NCBI RefSeq assembly: GCF_018588885.1
Contig: NZ_JAFFIW010000005.1
Coordinates: 124,001-188,000, forward strand
Source of the DNA: Mesorhizobium sp. dw_380
Lineage (GTDB): Bacteria > Pseudomonadota > Alphaproteobacteria > Rhizobiales > Rhizobiaceae
DNA: 64,000 bases
Reading direction: 5' to 3'
Shown: one piece after another, positions 52,901 through 60,961 of the stretch
Position numbering within the stretch: position 1 is the stretch's first letter
How the letters are laid out: every line of letters begins with the position of its first letter
Notes under the pieces: model-generated
The model's database searches: none
Seen by the model: only the letters and a program-made list of their open reading frames with translations
Told to the model about the DNA's origin: nothing
Position numbers and translations under genes: made by a program

Positions 52901-53443
52901 GGGCAGCGGCCAGACCACGAGCCGCTGCCCCTCGACAACCTCGTTGCCGATCGGCAGGCGCTGCAAGACCGGCTAAGGAGGCGCTTGCCGCACGAGGAAG
53001 AGCCGCGGCAGCTGCTGGAGGATGAACCCGCCTCCCCACCGATGATGGCATTCGAGCCAGGGGAACTGCGGCAACTGTTGGAAGACGAGCCTGACTCCCC
53101 ACCAATGATGGCGTTCGAGTCAGGGGAACTGCGGCAACTGTTGGAAGACGAGCCTGCCTCCCCACCAATGATGGCGTTCGAGCCAGGGGAACTGCGGCAG
53201 CTGTTGGAGGATGAACCCGCTTCCCCATCGATGATGGCGTTCGAGCCAGGGGAACTGCGGCAACTGTTGGAAGACGAGCCTGCCTCCCCACCAATGATGG
53301 CGTTCGAGCCAGGGGAACTGCGGCAACTGTTGAATGATGAGCCTGCCTCCACTTGGGCACAAATCAATTCGACCCCACATGCGCGAGCGGACGGTGTTCA
53401 TCAGCCAGCCCAGGCGCCCTGGCTCCCTGAACGCAGAAGATAA
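49940..53443 (+). CDS. nopD: NopD/XopD-like effector with C48 SUMO-protease domain
   Basis: About 1167 residues. The C-terminal ULP1-type peptidase (about residues 830-1020) has His in GTHWSLLLVDRRD, Asp in AYHYDSLQREG and Cys in QTNHYDCGVFVLEG, so it could cleave SUMO from plant proteins. The middle holds two diverged copies of a repeat (50325-50935 and 51528-52175) sharing STVQPDRPIV, RPVYSNDATAIEGL, NSLFGFSRWL and LDKDVES. A 21-residue tandem repeat follows the protease, and the protein ends PWLPERRR. GTG 49940 has GAGG upstream; GTG 49916 or ATG 50078 are alternatives, the latter leaving more room after the tts box. Related to M. loti Mlr6316/Msi059. Confidence 0.85.
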   Translation: MHPYKLDIHRSSLAAGAARRTARASGQAGQAGFEQHLGELQAADELMSAPGEDVLVNGSHGKGELRPTKRQRIQSNLQHAVTERQPGQVGDSGARAMMQLPAHQVGTSEREAQLAMQGDEHEYTPAPHLDGSMPSTVQPDRPIVAPDGADKRPVYSNDATAIEGLKSALLAGKARPDTVTRSANSLFGFSRWLFQNKKPGFAARLYHPSLSQDLEEYESRGGSSTVAGALRQLMKPIGGAAPIVGRAVLNPHPDDAALTRHFRSASGYATALNHFSHYLRQNDKLGIAGRIYDESLDKDVESYKAASSTRGAPIESALVYIRKHPPRVILGSHLENAVSMEARPRGDAAQHTAPQQGFDWPEELLPVGYKEGTDLPLSLAPTAHQHQAPDFGEAVPHLNWRHGDQGAPEGLVAARDRSSPLPSEAVPHKSGRGLATQPRLWAEKSASPELFRRRAEQALPASARGVETSSAVDEAAARQALAWLQQEMEGIEPMQDPHKVATPESEAQLVRQRDEHESTPAPHPGAGGSMPSTVQPDRPIVVPNGSDKRPVYSNDATAIEGLRAAFHAGKASANTVTFNVNSLFGFSRWLLQNNKPGFAARLYHSSLDQDLKEYESTGGSSTVAGALRYLKKSTSGAPIMGRPLVIPYPDDAELIRDYRAASTKEYLAAPATGRNPDTVGGYTNFLRHFSQYLRQNNKPGIAARIHDKSLDKDVESFKAVSYGNRLSIGSALAHLRDILPRIVLGRETVLAAHPADAVTRRVGAAAEAGPAAPARAPQPASPATAKLPGTYRGLPLVDVTTLTTSSSGAQIGALDPTAPSNVATGRVLGAAEWLSDAHVQRDYNLLERQLQGINPALAARTRLVDPSVSHLLRHTSPQDARGILQSIYNQNNATADFLFLPVNNGTATSPGTHWSLLLVDRRDPERRFAYHYDSLQREGYNDVPAKQLAGLLNATLAPAPMARQTNHYDCGVFVLEGTWALVERLVKGQRPDHEPLPLDNLVADRQALQDRLRRRLPHEEEPRQLLEDEPASPPMMAFEPGELRQLLEDEPDSPPMMAFESGELRQLLEDEPASPPMMAFEPGELRQLLEDEPASPSMMAFEPGELRQLLEDEPASPPMMAFEPGELRQLLNDEPASTWAQINSTPHARADGVHQPAQAPWLPERRR
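53000..53345 (+). repeat. 63-bp coding tandem repeat in the effector gene
   Basis: Five full units and one partial start at 53000, 53063, 53126, 53189, 53252 and 53315. Each encodes ELRQLLEDEPASPPMMAFEP plus Gly, with few substitutions. The near-identity at DNA level suggests recent expansion by slippage or unequal recombination, so copy number may vary between strains. Confidence 0.9.
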
Positions 53444-53649
53444 CTTTGCGGAGGAGCGGTCACGCAACTGTCGGCGGCGCCGGGCCTCAGGGTGAATGGA
53501 GAGGATGGTGTCGCGTGAAGGCGCAACACGCGTGCTGACCGACCTGCATAGTAGGAAGTCGTTCATTGCTCCCAAATCGTATGTGAGGAACATTCCTGTC
53601 CCGGCTGCACCGCGCGATGCTAGGTCGCGTTGTTCAGCGGGCCAAGCCG

Positions 53650-55674
53650 ATGACACCTACGAAGCTACTGATCGGGCAGATCGCCGTTGTGTGCGCAATT
53701 GTCATTATCGGCGTATGGACGGCAACCCAATGGTGCGCTCAAATGCTGACCTACCAGACGCCTCTCGGCGCACCATGGTTTCTCTTCGCCGGCTGGCCAA
53801 TCTACAAGCCGTGGAAGCTGTTTGAATGGTGGTTCCACTTCGATGCTTATGCGCCGGAGGTCTTCGACAAAGCCGGTACGCTTGCAGGCGCCAGCGGATT
53901 CCTGGGCTGTGCCGCCGCAATCGCAGGCTCGCTTTTGCGCGCGCGACAGCGCGGGTCGGTTACGACCTATGGGTCTTCACGGTGGGCCACGACTCATGAG
54001 GTCGAGACGGCAGGGTTGTTACGGCCGGCGGGCGTTTTCCTCGGTAGGCTGAACGATCGCTATCTGCGCCATGACGGCCCGGAGCACGTCATGGCATTTG
54101 CGCCGACGCGTTCGGGCAAGGGCGTGGGGCTGGTTGTTCCAACGCTACTTTCCTGGACCGGGTCTGCCATCATTCATGATATAAAAGGCGAAAATTGGCA
54201 GTTGACCTCCGGCTGGCGGTCGAAATTCTCGTACTGCCTTCTGTTCAATCCGACCGACCCGAGATCGGCACGCTACAACCCGCTGCTGGAGGTGCGCAAA
54301 GGCCCAGATGAGATCCGGGACGTTCAAAACATCGCCGACATCCTCGTCGATCCCGAGGGCGCGCTGGAGCGACGGAACCACTGGGAGAAGACCAGCCATT
54401 CACTCCTAGTTGGCGCCATTTTGCACGTGCTCTACGCTGAAGAGGACAAGACGCTAGCCCGCGTCGCCACCTTCCTGTCGGACCCGCAACGCTCGTTTGC
54501 CGCAACGCTACGGCGGATGATGACGACAAACCATCTCGGGACGGGGCATAACCCTCAGGTCCATCCCGTAGTGGCCTCGGCGGCTCGCGAACTCCTGAAC
54601 AAGTCGGAAAACGAGCGCTCAGGCGTCCTCTCGACCGCCATGTCCTTTCTTGGGCTTTATCGTGATCCAACGGTCGCGGCGGCCACTTCGTCCTGCGACT
54701 GGCGCATCGCTGACCTAGTGGATGGAGAGCGACCGCTGTCGCTCTATCTGGTCGTGCCGCCTTCGGATATCTCGCGCACCAAGCCTTTGGTGCGACTGAT
54801 CTTGAACCAGATCGGCAGGCGGTTGACGGAGCGTCTGGAGGGGGACCCGAAGAAGAGCCGTAAGCATCAGCTGCTCATGATGCTGGACGAGTTTCCGGCG
54901 CTCGGTCGCCTCGACTTCTTCGAAACGGCGCTCGCCTTCATGGCAGGTTATGGCATTCGCTCCTATCTGATCGCACAATCTTTGAACCAGGTTTCAAAGG
55001 CCTATGGCGAGAACAATGCTATTCTCGACAATTGCCACGTGCGAATTGCCTTTTCCTCCAATGACGAACGCACGGCCAAGCGCATCTCGGATGCCCTCGG
55101 CACCGCAACCGAACTTAGGTCGATGCGCAACTATGCGGGCCATCGGCTTGCGCCCTGGCTTTCACATGTCATGGTGAGCCGCCAGGAAACCGCGCGCCCG
55201 CTCCTGACGCCAGGCGAGGTGATGCAATTGCCGCCGTCAGACGAATTGGTCCTGGTTTCTGGGTTGCCGCCGATCCGCGCCAAGAAGCTGCGCTATTATC
55301 AGGATCAGAATTTCACAGATCGGGTGCTGCCTGCGCCGGTGCTGCACGACGGACCCTATGCGGACTGCCCTGCATCACGCCCGGACGGCTGGACTGGACA
55401 AGTGTGCAGCGTCGATAGCCGACTTGCTGCGGACGAGGAAAGCGCCGACGCGCCAGTTGAAGACGAGGGAGGCGTTCAGCAGCAACGCCATCCAAGCCTG
55501 CCCGAAGAAGACGTTGTTGTCTCTCAAGAGCCCGATCAGGCCGATCTGTACAAGCCCGCAGACGATGACAGCGAAGCGCTCGCGGACAAGCGTGTCATGG
55601 ATCGGATTTCCACTGCGGCCCGCGCCTACGGTATCAACGAGGGCAGGGGCGACGATGTCATTCCCGGCTTCTGA
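53650..55674 (+). CDS. traG: Type IV coupling protein TraG/VirD4
   Basis: 674 residues from MTPTKLLIGQIAVV (an upstream in-frame ATG 53617 is less likely). Two N-terminal transmembrane segments, then the hexameric ATPase: Walker A AFAPTRSGKGVGLVVPTLL, Walker B HQLLMMLDEFPALGRLDFFE. It links the relaxosome to the Trb channel. C-terminal acidic tail (DEESADAPVEDEGG). Leads the trb gene set, in the same direction. Confidence 0.92.
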   Translation: MTPTKLLIGQIAVVCAIVIIGVWTATQWCAQMLTYQTPLGAPWFLFAGWPIYKPWKLFEWWFHFDAYAPEVFDKAGTLAGASGFLGCAAAIAGSLLRARQRGSVTTYGSSRWATTHEVETAGLLRPAGVFLGRLNDRYLRHDGPEHVMAFAPTRSGKGVGLVVPTLLSWTGSAIIHDIKGENWQLTSGWRSKFSYCLLFNPTDPRSARYNPLLEVRKGPDEIRDVQNIADILVDPEGALERRNHWEKTSHSLLVGAILHVLYAEEDKTLARVATFLSDPQRSFAATLRRMMTTNHLGTGHNPQVHPVVASAARELLNKSENERSGVLSTAMSFLGLYRDPTVAAATSSCDWRIADLVDGERPLSLYLVVPPSDISRTKPLVRLILNQIGRRLTERLEGDPKKSRKHQLLMMLDEFPALGRLDFFETALAFMAGYGIRSYLIAQSLNQVSKAYGENNAILDNCHVRIAFSSNDERTAKRISDALGTATELRSMRNYAGHRLAPWLSHVMVSRQETARPLLTPGEVMQLPPSDELVLVSGLPPIRAKKLRYYQDQNFTDRVLPAPVLHDGPYADCPASRPDGWTGQVCSVDSRLAADEESADAPVEDEGGVQQQRHPSLPEEDVVVSQEPDQADLYKPADDDSEALADKRVMDRISTAARAYGINEGRGDDVIPGF

Positions 55675-55790
55675 AGTCCGCTGAGTTGCAGAGCGCACCT
55701 CAGCGTAGATAACGGCCATAAGCAATTTTGAGCGTCTGGCCGATGCTTCTCCCGTCGCCGGCGCAACGCCGGGCCGTCGGAACGAGCCGC

Positions 55791-56204
55791 ATGAAGCCGC
55801 ACCGCATTCGCCATCAGTTTCTGCTTGAGCCGGAGCTCAGCGAGAAACTGGACAACCTCAGTCGCGATCCGTCAACGACCAAATCAGCGATCGTGGCGAA
55901 GGCGATCGAGGCGTTCATCGAGCGGCGTGGCGAGAGCGAGTTCGATCGGCGCTACGGCGTAAGGCTTGACCGGCTCTCCCGCGATCTTGCCCACGTCAGG
56001 CGCGATTCCGAGGTGATCCTGGAGAGCCTGGCGCTCTTCATCCGCTTTTCGATCACCCTTCACGCCCACACGCCGGTCCCGGATCGGGCAACGCAGGCTA
56101 TTGCCCAAGAGCGTTTCGAGAAATTCGTTGAGAAGGTCGGCCGCCAGATCGCTTCCGGCAAAAAGTCGCTTAGCAAAGACAATGGTGGGGGAGGGGAAGG
56201 ATGA
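55791..56204 (+). CDS. CopG-type ribbon-helix-helix protein of the trb operon
   Basis: 137 residues from MKPHRIRHQFLLEPELSEKL. The first about 45 residues form a ribbon-helix-helix DNA-binding motif (HQFLLEPELSEKLDNLSRDPSTTKSAIVAKAIEAF); the rest is helical. Genes of this type are regularly found between traG and trbB in alphaproteobacterial ICEs, probably as an operon regulator or relaxosome accessory. Overlaps trbB by four bases. Confidence 0.82.
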   Translation: MKPHRIRHQFLLEPELSEKLDNLSRDPSTTKSAIVAKAIEAFIERRGESEFDRRYGVRLDRLSRDLAHVRRDSEVILESLALFIRFSITLHAHTPVPDRATQAIAQERFEKFVEKVGRQIASGKKSLSKDNGGGGEG

Positions 56205-57169
56205 GCTCTCATCCCGAGGCCGACCACCGGCGGCGTGTCATGCTGCGCACCGCCATGGGTCCGGCAATCACCGAAGCCCTGGCCGATCCGTCCGTCATCG
56301 AGGTGATGGTCAATCCCGACGGCGCGCTGCGACTCGACCGGTTAGGCGAAGGTCGGGTCGATACCGACGTTCACATGCACCCGTCCGAGGCAGAACGTAT
56401 CATCCGCCTGGTTGCTTCGCACGTGCGCGCCGAGGCGCACGCCGACAACCCGATCGTCAGTGCCGAATTGCCGTCTGGCGAACGCTTCGAAGGCCTGCTG
56501 CCACCTGTGGTGTTGGCGCCATGTTTTGCCATCCGCAAGCCCGCCGCGAAAGTCTACACCCTGGCCGACTATGTTGCCGAACGCATCATGCTGCCGCTGC
56601 AGGCCGATGCGCTGAAAAAGGCCGTCCGCGAGCGGCGCAACATGCTGATCGCCGGCGGCACTTCCTCGGGGAAGACAACACTCGCCAACGCTCTGCTTGC
56701 TGAAGTCGCCGAATGCGACGATCGGGTGATCCTGATCGAGGACACACGCGAACTGCAGTGCGCGGCCAGGGACTGCGTTGCCCTGAGAACAAGGCGGGGC
56801 TCGGTCACCCTTGCCGATCTCGTGCGCTCGACGCTGAGGCTCAGGCCGGACCGCATCATCGTGGGCGAGGTGAGGGGCGCGGAAGCGCTCGACATGCTGA
56901 AGGCATGGAACACCGGGCACCCAGGCGGCATCGCTACCGTACACGCCAATTCCGCGCGCTCGGCTCTCTATCGCATTGAGCAACTCGCCCAGGAAGCGGT
57001 GGTCACCGTTCCCCGCCGGCTCATCGCTGAGGCGATAGATCTGATCGTCTTCATAGCGGGACGCGGCTCGTCGCGCCACATCGACGCAATCGCCGAGGTC
57101 ACCGGTCTCGACGGCAGCGGCGATTACGCCGTTGCCCCGCTCACGCTTTCGCAACTCCAGCAGCTTTGA
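56201..57169 (+). CDS. trbB: Conjugal transfer ATPase TrbB (VirB11-like)
   Basis: 322 residues. Walker A AGGTSSGKTTLANALL, Asp box ILIEDTRELQC, Walker B-like RPDRIIVGEVRGAEALDML and His box GHPGGIATVHANSA. Hexameric traffic ATPase of the mating channel. Normal length; ATGA-coupled to the upstream gene. Confidence 0.95.
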   Translation: MSSHPEADHRRRVMLRTAMGPAITEALADPSVIEVMVNPDGALRLDRLGEGRVDTDVHMHPSEAERIIRLVASHVRAEAHADNPIVSAELPSGERFEGLLPPVVLAPCFAIRKPAAKVYTLADYVAERIMLPLQADALKKAVRERRNMLIAGGTSSGKTTLANALLAEVAECDDRVILIEDTRELQCAARDCVALRTRRGSVTLADLVRSTLRLRPDRIIVGEVRGAEALDMLKAWNTGHPGGIATVHANSARSALYRIEQLAQEAVVTVPRRLIAEAIDLIVFIAGRGSSRHIDAIAEVTGLDGSGDYAVAPLTLSQLQQL

Positions 57170-57181
57170 AAGGCCTTCCTC

Positions 57182-57490
57182 ATGCGCAAGAAGCTTCGCT
57201 TTCTTTCGTCCACAGCGCTCGCGTTTCTTAACACGGCCCCGGTTTATGCCGCCGGCTCCGGCATGCCGTGGGAGCAGCCGCTGCAGCAGATCCTGGAGTC
57301 CGTGCAGGGACCGGTCGCCAAGATCGTTGCGGTGATCATCATTATCACCACCGGCCTGACGCTTGCCTTCGGCGACACCGCCGGTGGTTTTCGGCGCCTG
57401 ATTCAGATCGTCTTCGGTCTGTCAATCGCCTTCGCGGCATCGAGCTTCTTCCTCTCCTTCTTCTCCTTCGGTGGTGGGGCGCTCGTCTGA
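57182..57490 (+). CDS. trbC: Conjugative pilin TrbC (VirB2-like)
   Basis: 102-residue prepilin: signal peptide ending PVYAAGSG, then two hydrophobic helices (IVAVIIIITTGLTLAFG and RLIQIVFGLSIAFAASSFF). Matured and perhaps cyclised by TraF. Stop overlaps the trbD start. Confidence 0.93.
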   Translation: MRKKLRFLSSTALAFLNTAPVYAAGSGMPWEQPLQQILESVQGPVAKIVAVIIIITTGLTLAFGDTAGGFRRLIQIVFGLSIAFAASSFFLSFFSFGGGALV

Positions 57491-57762
57491 TGGCCGCCGG
57501 GGAGCAGCATATCGAGGGCTTCGCAGTACCGGTCCACCGGGCGCTGACCGAGCCGATCCTGCTCGGCGGGGCTCCGCGCGCGGTGGCGATCCTCAACGGT
57601 ACAGTGGCCGCGGCCATTGGCTTCGGCTTGCAGCAATGGATTGCTGGTCTGGTGCTTTGGATCGCAGGCCACTCGTTAGCGGTGTTTGCCGCAAGACGCG
57701 ATCCGGACTTCGCCAGCGTGCTTGTGCGCCACCTACGTCTGAAGGGGTGGCTTGCATGCTGA
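57490..57762 (+). CDS. trbD: Conjugal transfer protein TrbD (VirB3-like)
   Basis: 90 residues: FAVPVHRALTEPILLGGAPR is the TrbD/VirB3 signature, followed by hydrophobic segments (AVAILNGTVAAAIGFG, WIAGLVLWIAGHSLAVFAA). One-base overlap with trbC and seven-base overlap with trbE. Confidence 0.93.
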   Translation: MAAGEQHIEGFAVPVHRALTEPILLGGAPRAVAILNGTVAAAIGFGLQQWIAGLVLWIAGHSLAVFAARRDPDFASVLVRHLRLKGWLAC

Positions 57763-60206
57763 ACCTTTCGGAATATCGAAGCAAAGCCGACCGGCTTGCC
57801 GACCATCTACCCTGGGCTGCCTTGGTGGCGCCCGGCATCGTGCTCAACAAGGACGGCAGCTTTCAGCGGACGTTGCGGTTCCGCGGCCCGGATCTCGAAA
57901 GTGCGACGGAGGCTGAACTCGTCGGCATTTGCGCCCGGGCGAACAATGCTCTCAGACGCCTTGGCTCTGGCTGGGCATTGTTCTTTGAGGCCGAGCGCAC
58001 AGAAGCGCTGGGCTATCCGAACTCGCATTTTCCTGACGCCGCGTCGTGGCTGGTCGACGAAGAACGCCGCGCTGCTTTCGAGGGGAAGGTAGCGCACTAC
58101 GAGAGCCGCTATCATCTGACCTTGGTGTTTATGCCACCGCCGGACGCCCAGGCGCGCGCAGAAAGCGCGCTCGTCGACTCTCATTATTCCCGAGGAGAAA
58201 GAGACTGGCGCCAGGATCTGGCGAGGTTCCGTGACGAGACCAACCGCGTGCTCGATCTCTTCTCGGGTTTCATGTCCGAAGTACGCGTCCTCGATGATGC
58301 TCAGACGTTGACCTACCTCCACGGCACGATTTCGCCTCGTCGCCATCCTATCATGGCCCCGGAAACGCCGATATATCTGGATGCAATCCTGGTCGATGCG
58401 CCGCTTACCGGTGGCCTGGAGCCGATGCTGGGTGAGCAGCATCTTCGCACACTGACCATCCTCGGCTTTCCGAACCTCACCCGGCCCGGAATCCTCGATA
58501 CCCTCAATCATCAGGATTTCGCCTATCGCTGGATGACGCGCTTCATTCCGCTCGAGAAAACGGAAGCCACGAAGACGCTGACGCGATTGCGCCGGCAGTG
58601 GTTTGCCAAGCGCAAATCGATCGTGGCAATCCTACGCGAGGTCATTACCAACGAGCCGGTCCCGCTTGTCGATAACGATGCCGACAACAAGGCGCTCGAT
58701 GCCGACGAAGCCCTTCAGGCATTGGGCGGTGATCATGTGAGTTTCGGCTATCTCACCACCACCGTGACCGTGTGGGGCGAGGATCGCCAAGCCGCTGCAG
58801 AGAAGCTTCGCGCGGTCGAGCGCATCATCAATGGGCTCGGCTTCACCACGATCCGAGAAGGCGTCAATGCGGTCGAGGCTTGGCTCGGCTCATTGCCTGG
58901 CCATGTCTACGCTAACGTTCGCCAACCGCTCGTTCATACATTGAACCTTGCCCATCTCATGCCGCTGTCGTCGGTTTGGGCCGGTCCTGCGACAAACGAG
59001 CATCTCGCGAAAGTCACCCAAACCGAAGCGCCACCGCTTTTCGTTGCCGAGACCAGTGGGTCGACACCGTTTCGGCTTTCCACCCACGTCGAAGATGTCG
59101 GCCACATGCTGGTTGTTGGTCCGACCGGCGCCGGCAAGTCGGTTCTGCTTGCTCTGATTGCTCTGCAGTTCAGGCGCTATGCCGGCGCCCAGGTTTATGT
59201 CTTCGACAAAGGCAATTCGGCCCGTGCTGCAACACTTGCCATGGGTGGAGAACACCACGCGCTAGGAGCGGACGGTTCCCTTGCCTTTCAGCCACTGCGC
59301 AGCATCAACGACCAGGCTAGCCGAAGCTGGGCGGCCGAATGGATCGCCAGCCTTGTTGCCCACGAGAACGTCACCGTCACGCCGGAGGTGAAGGAGGCTA
59401 TTTGGTCAGCGCTGGCCAGCCTTGCCACCGCGCCGGCGCAGGAACGCACACTGACCGGTCTTTCGGTCCTGCTTCAATCCAATGCGCTGAAGACCGCATT
59501 GATGCCCTACACGCTCGACGGTCCCTTCGGCCGCCTGCTCGATGCCGATCATGATGGGCTGGCCTTGTCGGATGTGCAGTGTTTCGAGACCGAGGAGTTA
59601 ATGCACAGCCAAGGCGCTTTGCTGCCGGTGCTTACCTATCTGTTCCAGCGACTTGAGGAACGGTTCGACGGACGGCCCACGCTGATCATGCTCGACGAGG
59701 CGTGGGTCTATCTCGACAATCCGCTGTTCGCCGCCCGCATCCGCGAATGGCTGAAGGTGCTGCGAAAGAAGAACGTGTCGGTTGTCTTCGCTACGCAGTC
59801 GCTGGCTGATATCGCGGGCTCTGGCATAGCGCCGGCAATCATCGAAAGCTGCCCGCAGCGCATTTTCCTTCCCAATGATCGTGCCGTGGAACCCCAGGCG
59901 CGCACAGCCTACGAGCGCTTCGGTTTAAGCGAGCGGCAGATCGAATTGATCGCCCGCGCCACGCCGAAGCGTCAGTATTATCTGCAATCGCGCCGCGGCA
60001 ACCGTCTGTTCGAGCTCGAGCTTGGCCCCATCGCTCTTGCGCTTTGCGGTGCTTCCGATCCGGCCACGCAGACTCTGATCGACAGGATCATGTCCGAAGA
60101 CGGGCAAGGCAGCTTTGCCTCGCAGTTCCTGATCGCGCGCGGCCTCGATTGGGCCGGCGAACTTCTCAAGCAATTCCCTCAACCAGACAAGGAGCAATTC
60201 TCATGA
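57756..60206 (+). CDS. trbE: Conjugal transfer ATPase TrbE (VirB4-like)
   Basis: 816 residues from MLNLSEYRSKADRLADHLPW. Walker A VGPTGAGKSVLLALIALQF near residue 455, Walker B PTLIMLDEAWVYLDNPLF, and KNVSVVFATQSLADIAGSG. Powers pilus assembly and transfer. Full family length, overlapping its neighbours. Confidence 0.95.
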   Translation: MLNLSEYRSKADRLADHLPWAALVAPGIVLNKDGSFQRTLRFRGPDLESATEAELVGICARANNALRRLGSGWALFFEAERTEALGYPNSHFPDAASWLVDEERRAAFEGKVAHYESRYHLTLVFMPPPDAQARAESALVDSHYSRGERDWRQDLARFRDETNRVLDLFSGFMSEVRVLDDAQTLTYLHGTISPRRHPIMAPETPIYLDAILVDAPLTGGLEPMLGEQHLRTLTILGFPNLTRPGILDTLNHQDFAYRWMTRFIPLEKTEATKTLTRLRRQWFAKRKSIVAILREVITNEPVPLVDNDADNKALDADEALQALGGDHVSFGYLTTTVTVWGEDRQAAAEKLRAVERIINGLGFTTIREGVNAVEAWLGSLPGHVYANVRQPLVHTLNLAHLMPLSSVWAGPATNEHLAKVTQTEAPPLFVAETSGSTPFRLSTHVEDVGHMLVVGPTGAGKSVLLALIALQFRRYAGAQVYVFDKGNSARAATLAMGGEHHALGADGSLAFQPLRSINDQASRSWAAEWIASLVAHENVTVTPEVKEAIWSALASLATAPAQERTLTGLSVLLQSNALKTALMPYTLDGPFGRLLDADHDGLALSDVQCFETEELMHSQGALLPVLTYLFQRLEERFDGRPTLIMLDEAWVYLDNPLFAARIREWLKVLRKKNVSVVFATQSLADIAGSGIAPAIIESCPQRIFLPNDRAVEPQARTAYERFGLSERQIELIARATPKRQYYLQSRRGNRLFELELGPIALALCGASDPATQTLIDRIMSEDGQGSFASQFLIARGLDWAGELLKQFPQPDKEQFS

Positions 60207-60928
60207 TGCGGCGACGCCTTCTCTCCGGCCTGATCACCGTTTCCCTGATCGCCAAGCCTATGGCCGACTATGTGCAGCCCGCCTACGCCCTTATCGTGTT
60301 CGATCCGTCCAATTATGCGCAGAACGTGCTGACGGCCGCGCGCGCATTGGAGCAGATCAACAACCAGATCCAGTCGCTGCAGAATCAGGCGACCATGCTG
60401 CAGAACATGGCGCGCAATCTTCAGCGTCTGGATTTCTCTTCCGTTGGCCAACTCACCGGTTCACTCCATCGCATCGACGGCTTGATGGACCAGGCGAGTG
60501 GCCTCAGCTTTGATCTGGGCAAGCTTCAAGACCAGTGGCGCAGCCAATATCCGGAAAGCTACGACGCCACGATCAAAGTCAGCGATGTGGCGAGTGCTGC
60601 GCGGGAGCGTTGGCAAACCGCCATGCAGGCGTTCCGCCAGACCATGGGTGTCCAGTCGCAAATCGTCGAGAACGTCCGCGCCGACGGCGATCTGCTCGCC
60701 GATCTCGTCAACCGCAGCCAAGGGGCGGCCGGTGCGCTTCAGGCAAGCCAGGCCACCAACCAGCTGATGGCGCTTTCGACAAAACAGCAGATGCAGATCC
60801 AGACGCTGCTCGCAACGCAGTTTCGAGCTGAGGCCGAGGATGCCGCCCGCAAGGCCCAGTCAGACGAAGCCGCCCGCGAGATGACGAAGCGGTTCTTGGG
60901 TACCGGCTCGGCTTATCCCGGCAATTAA
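60203..60928 (+). CDS. trbJ: Conjugal transfer protein TrbJ (VirB5-like)
   Basis: 241 residues with signal peptide (LLSGLITVSLIAKPMADYVQPAYAL) and a long coiled-coil region (ALEQINNQIQSLQNQATMLQNMARNLQRLD) typical of the pilus-tip/periplasmic component TrbJ. ATGA-coupled to trbE. No trbK gene is visible in the 33 bases before trbL. Confidence 0.92.
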   Translation: MMRRRLLSGLITVSLIAKPMADYVQPAYALIVFDPSNYAQNVLTAARALEQINNQIQSLQNQATMLQNMARNLQRLDFSSVGQLTGSLHRIDGLMDQASGLSFDLGKLQDQWRSQYPESYDATIKVSDVASAARERWQTAMQAFRQTMGVQSQIVENVRADGDLLADLVNRSQGAAGALQASQATNQLMALSTKQQMQIQTLLATQFRAEAEDAARKAQSDEAAREMTKRFLGTGSAYPGN

Positions 60929-60961
60929 TCACGAGTTCATCACGACGAGAAAGGCAGCGGC

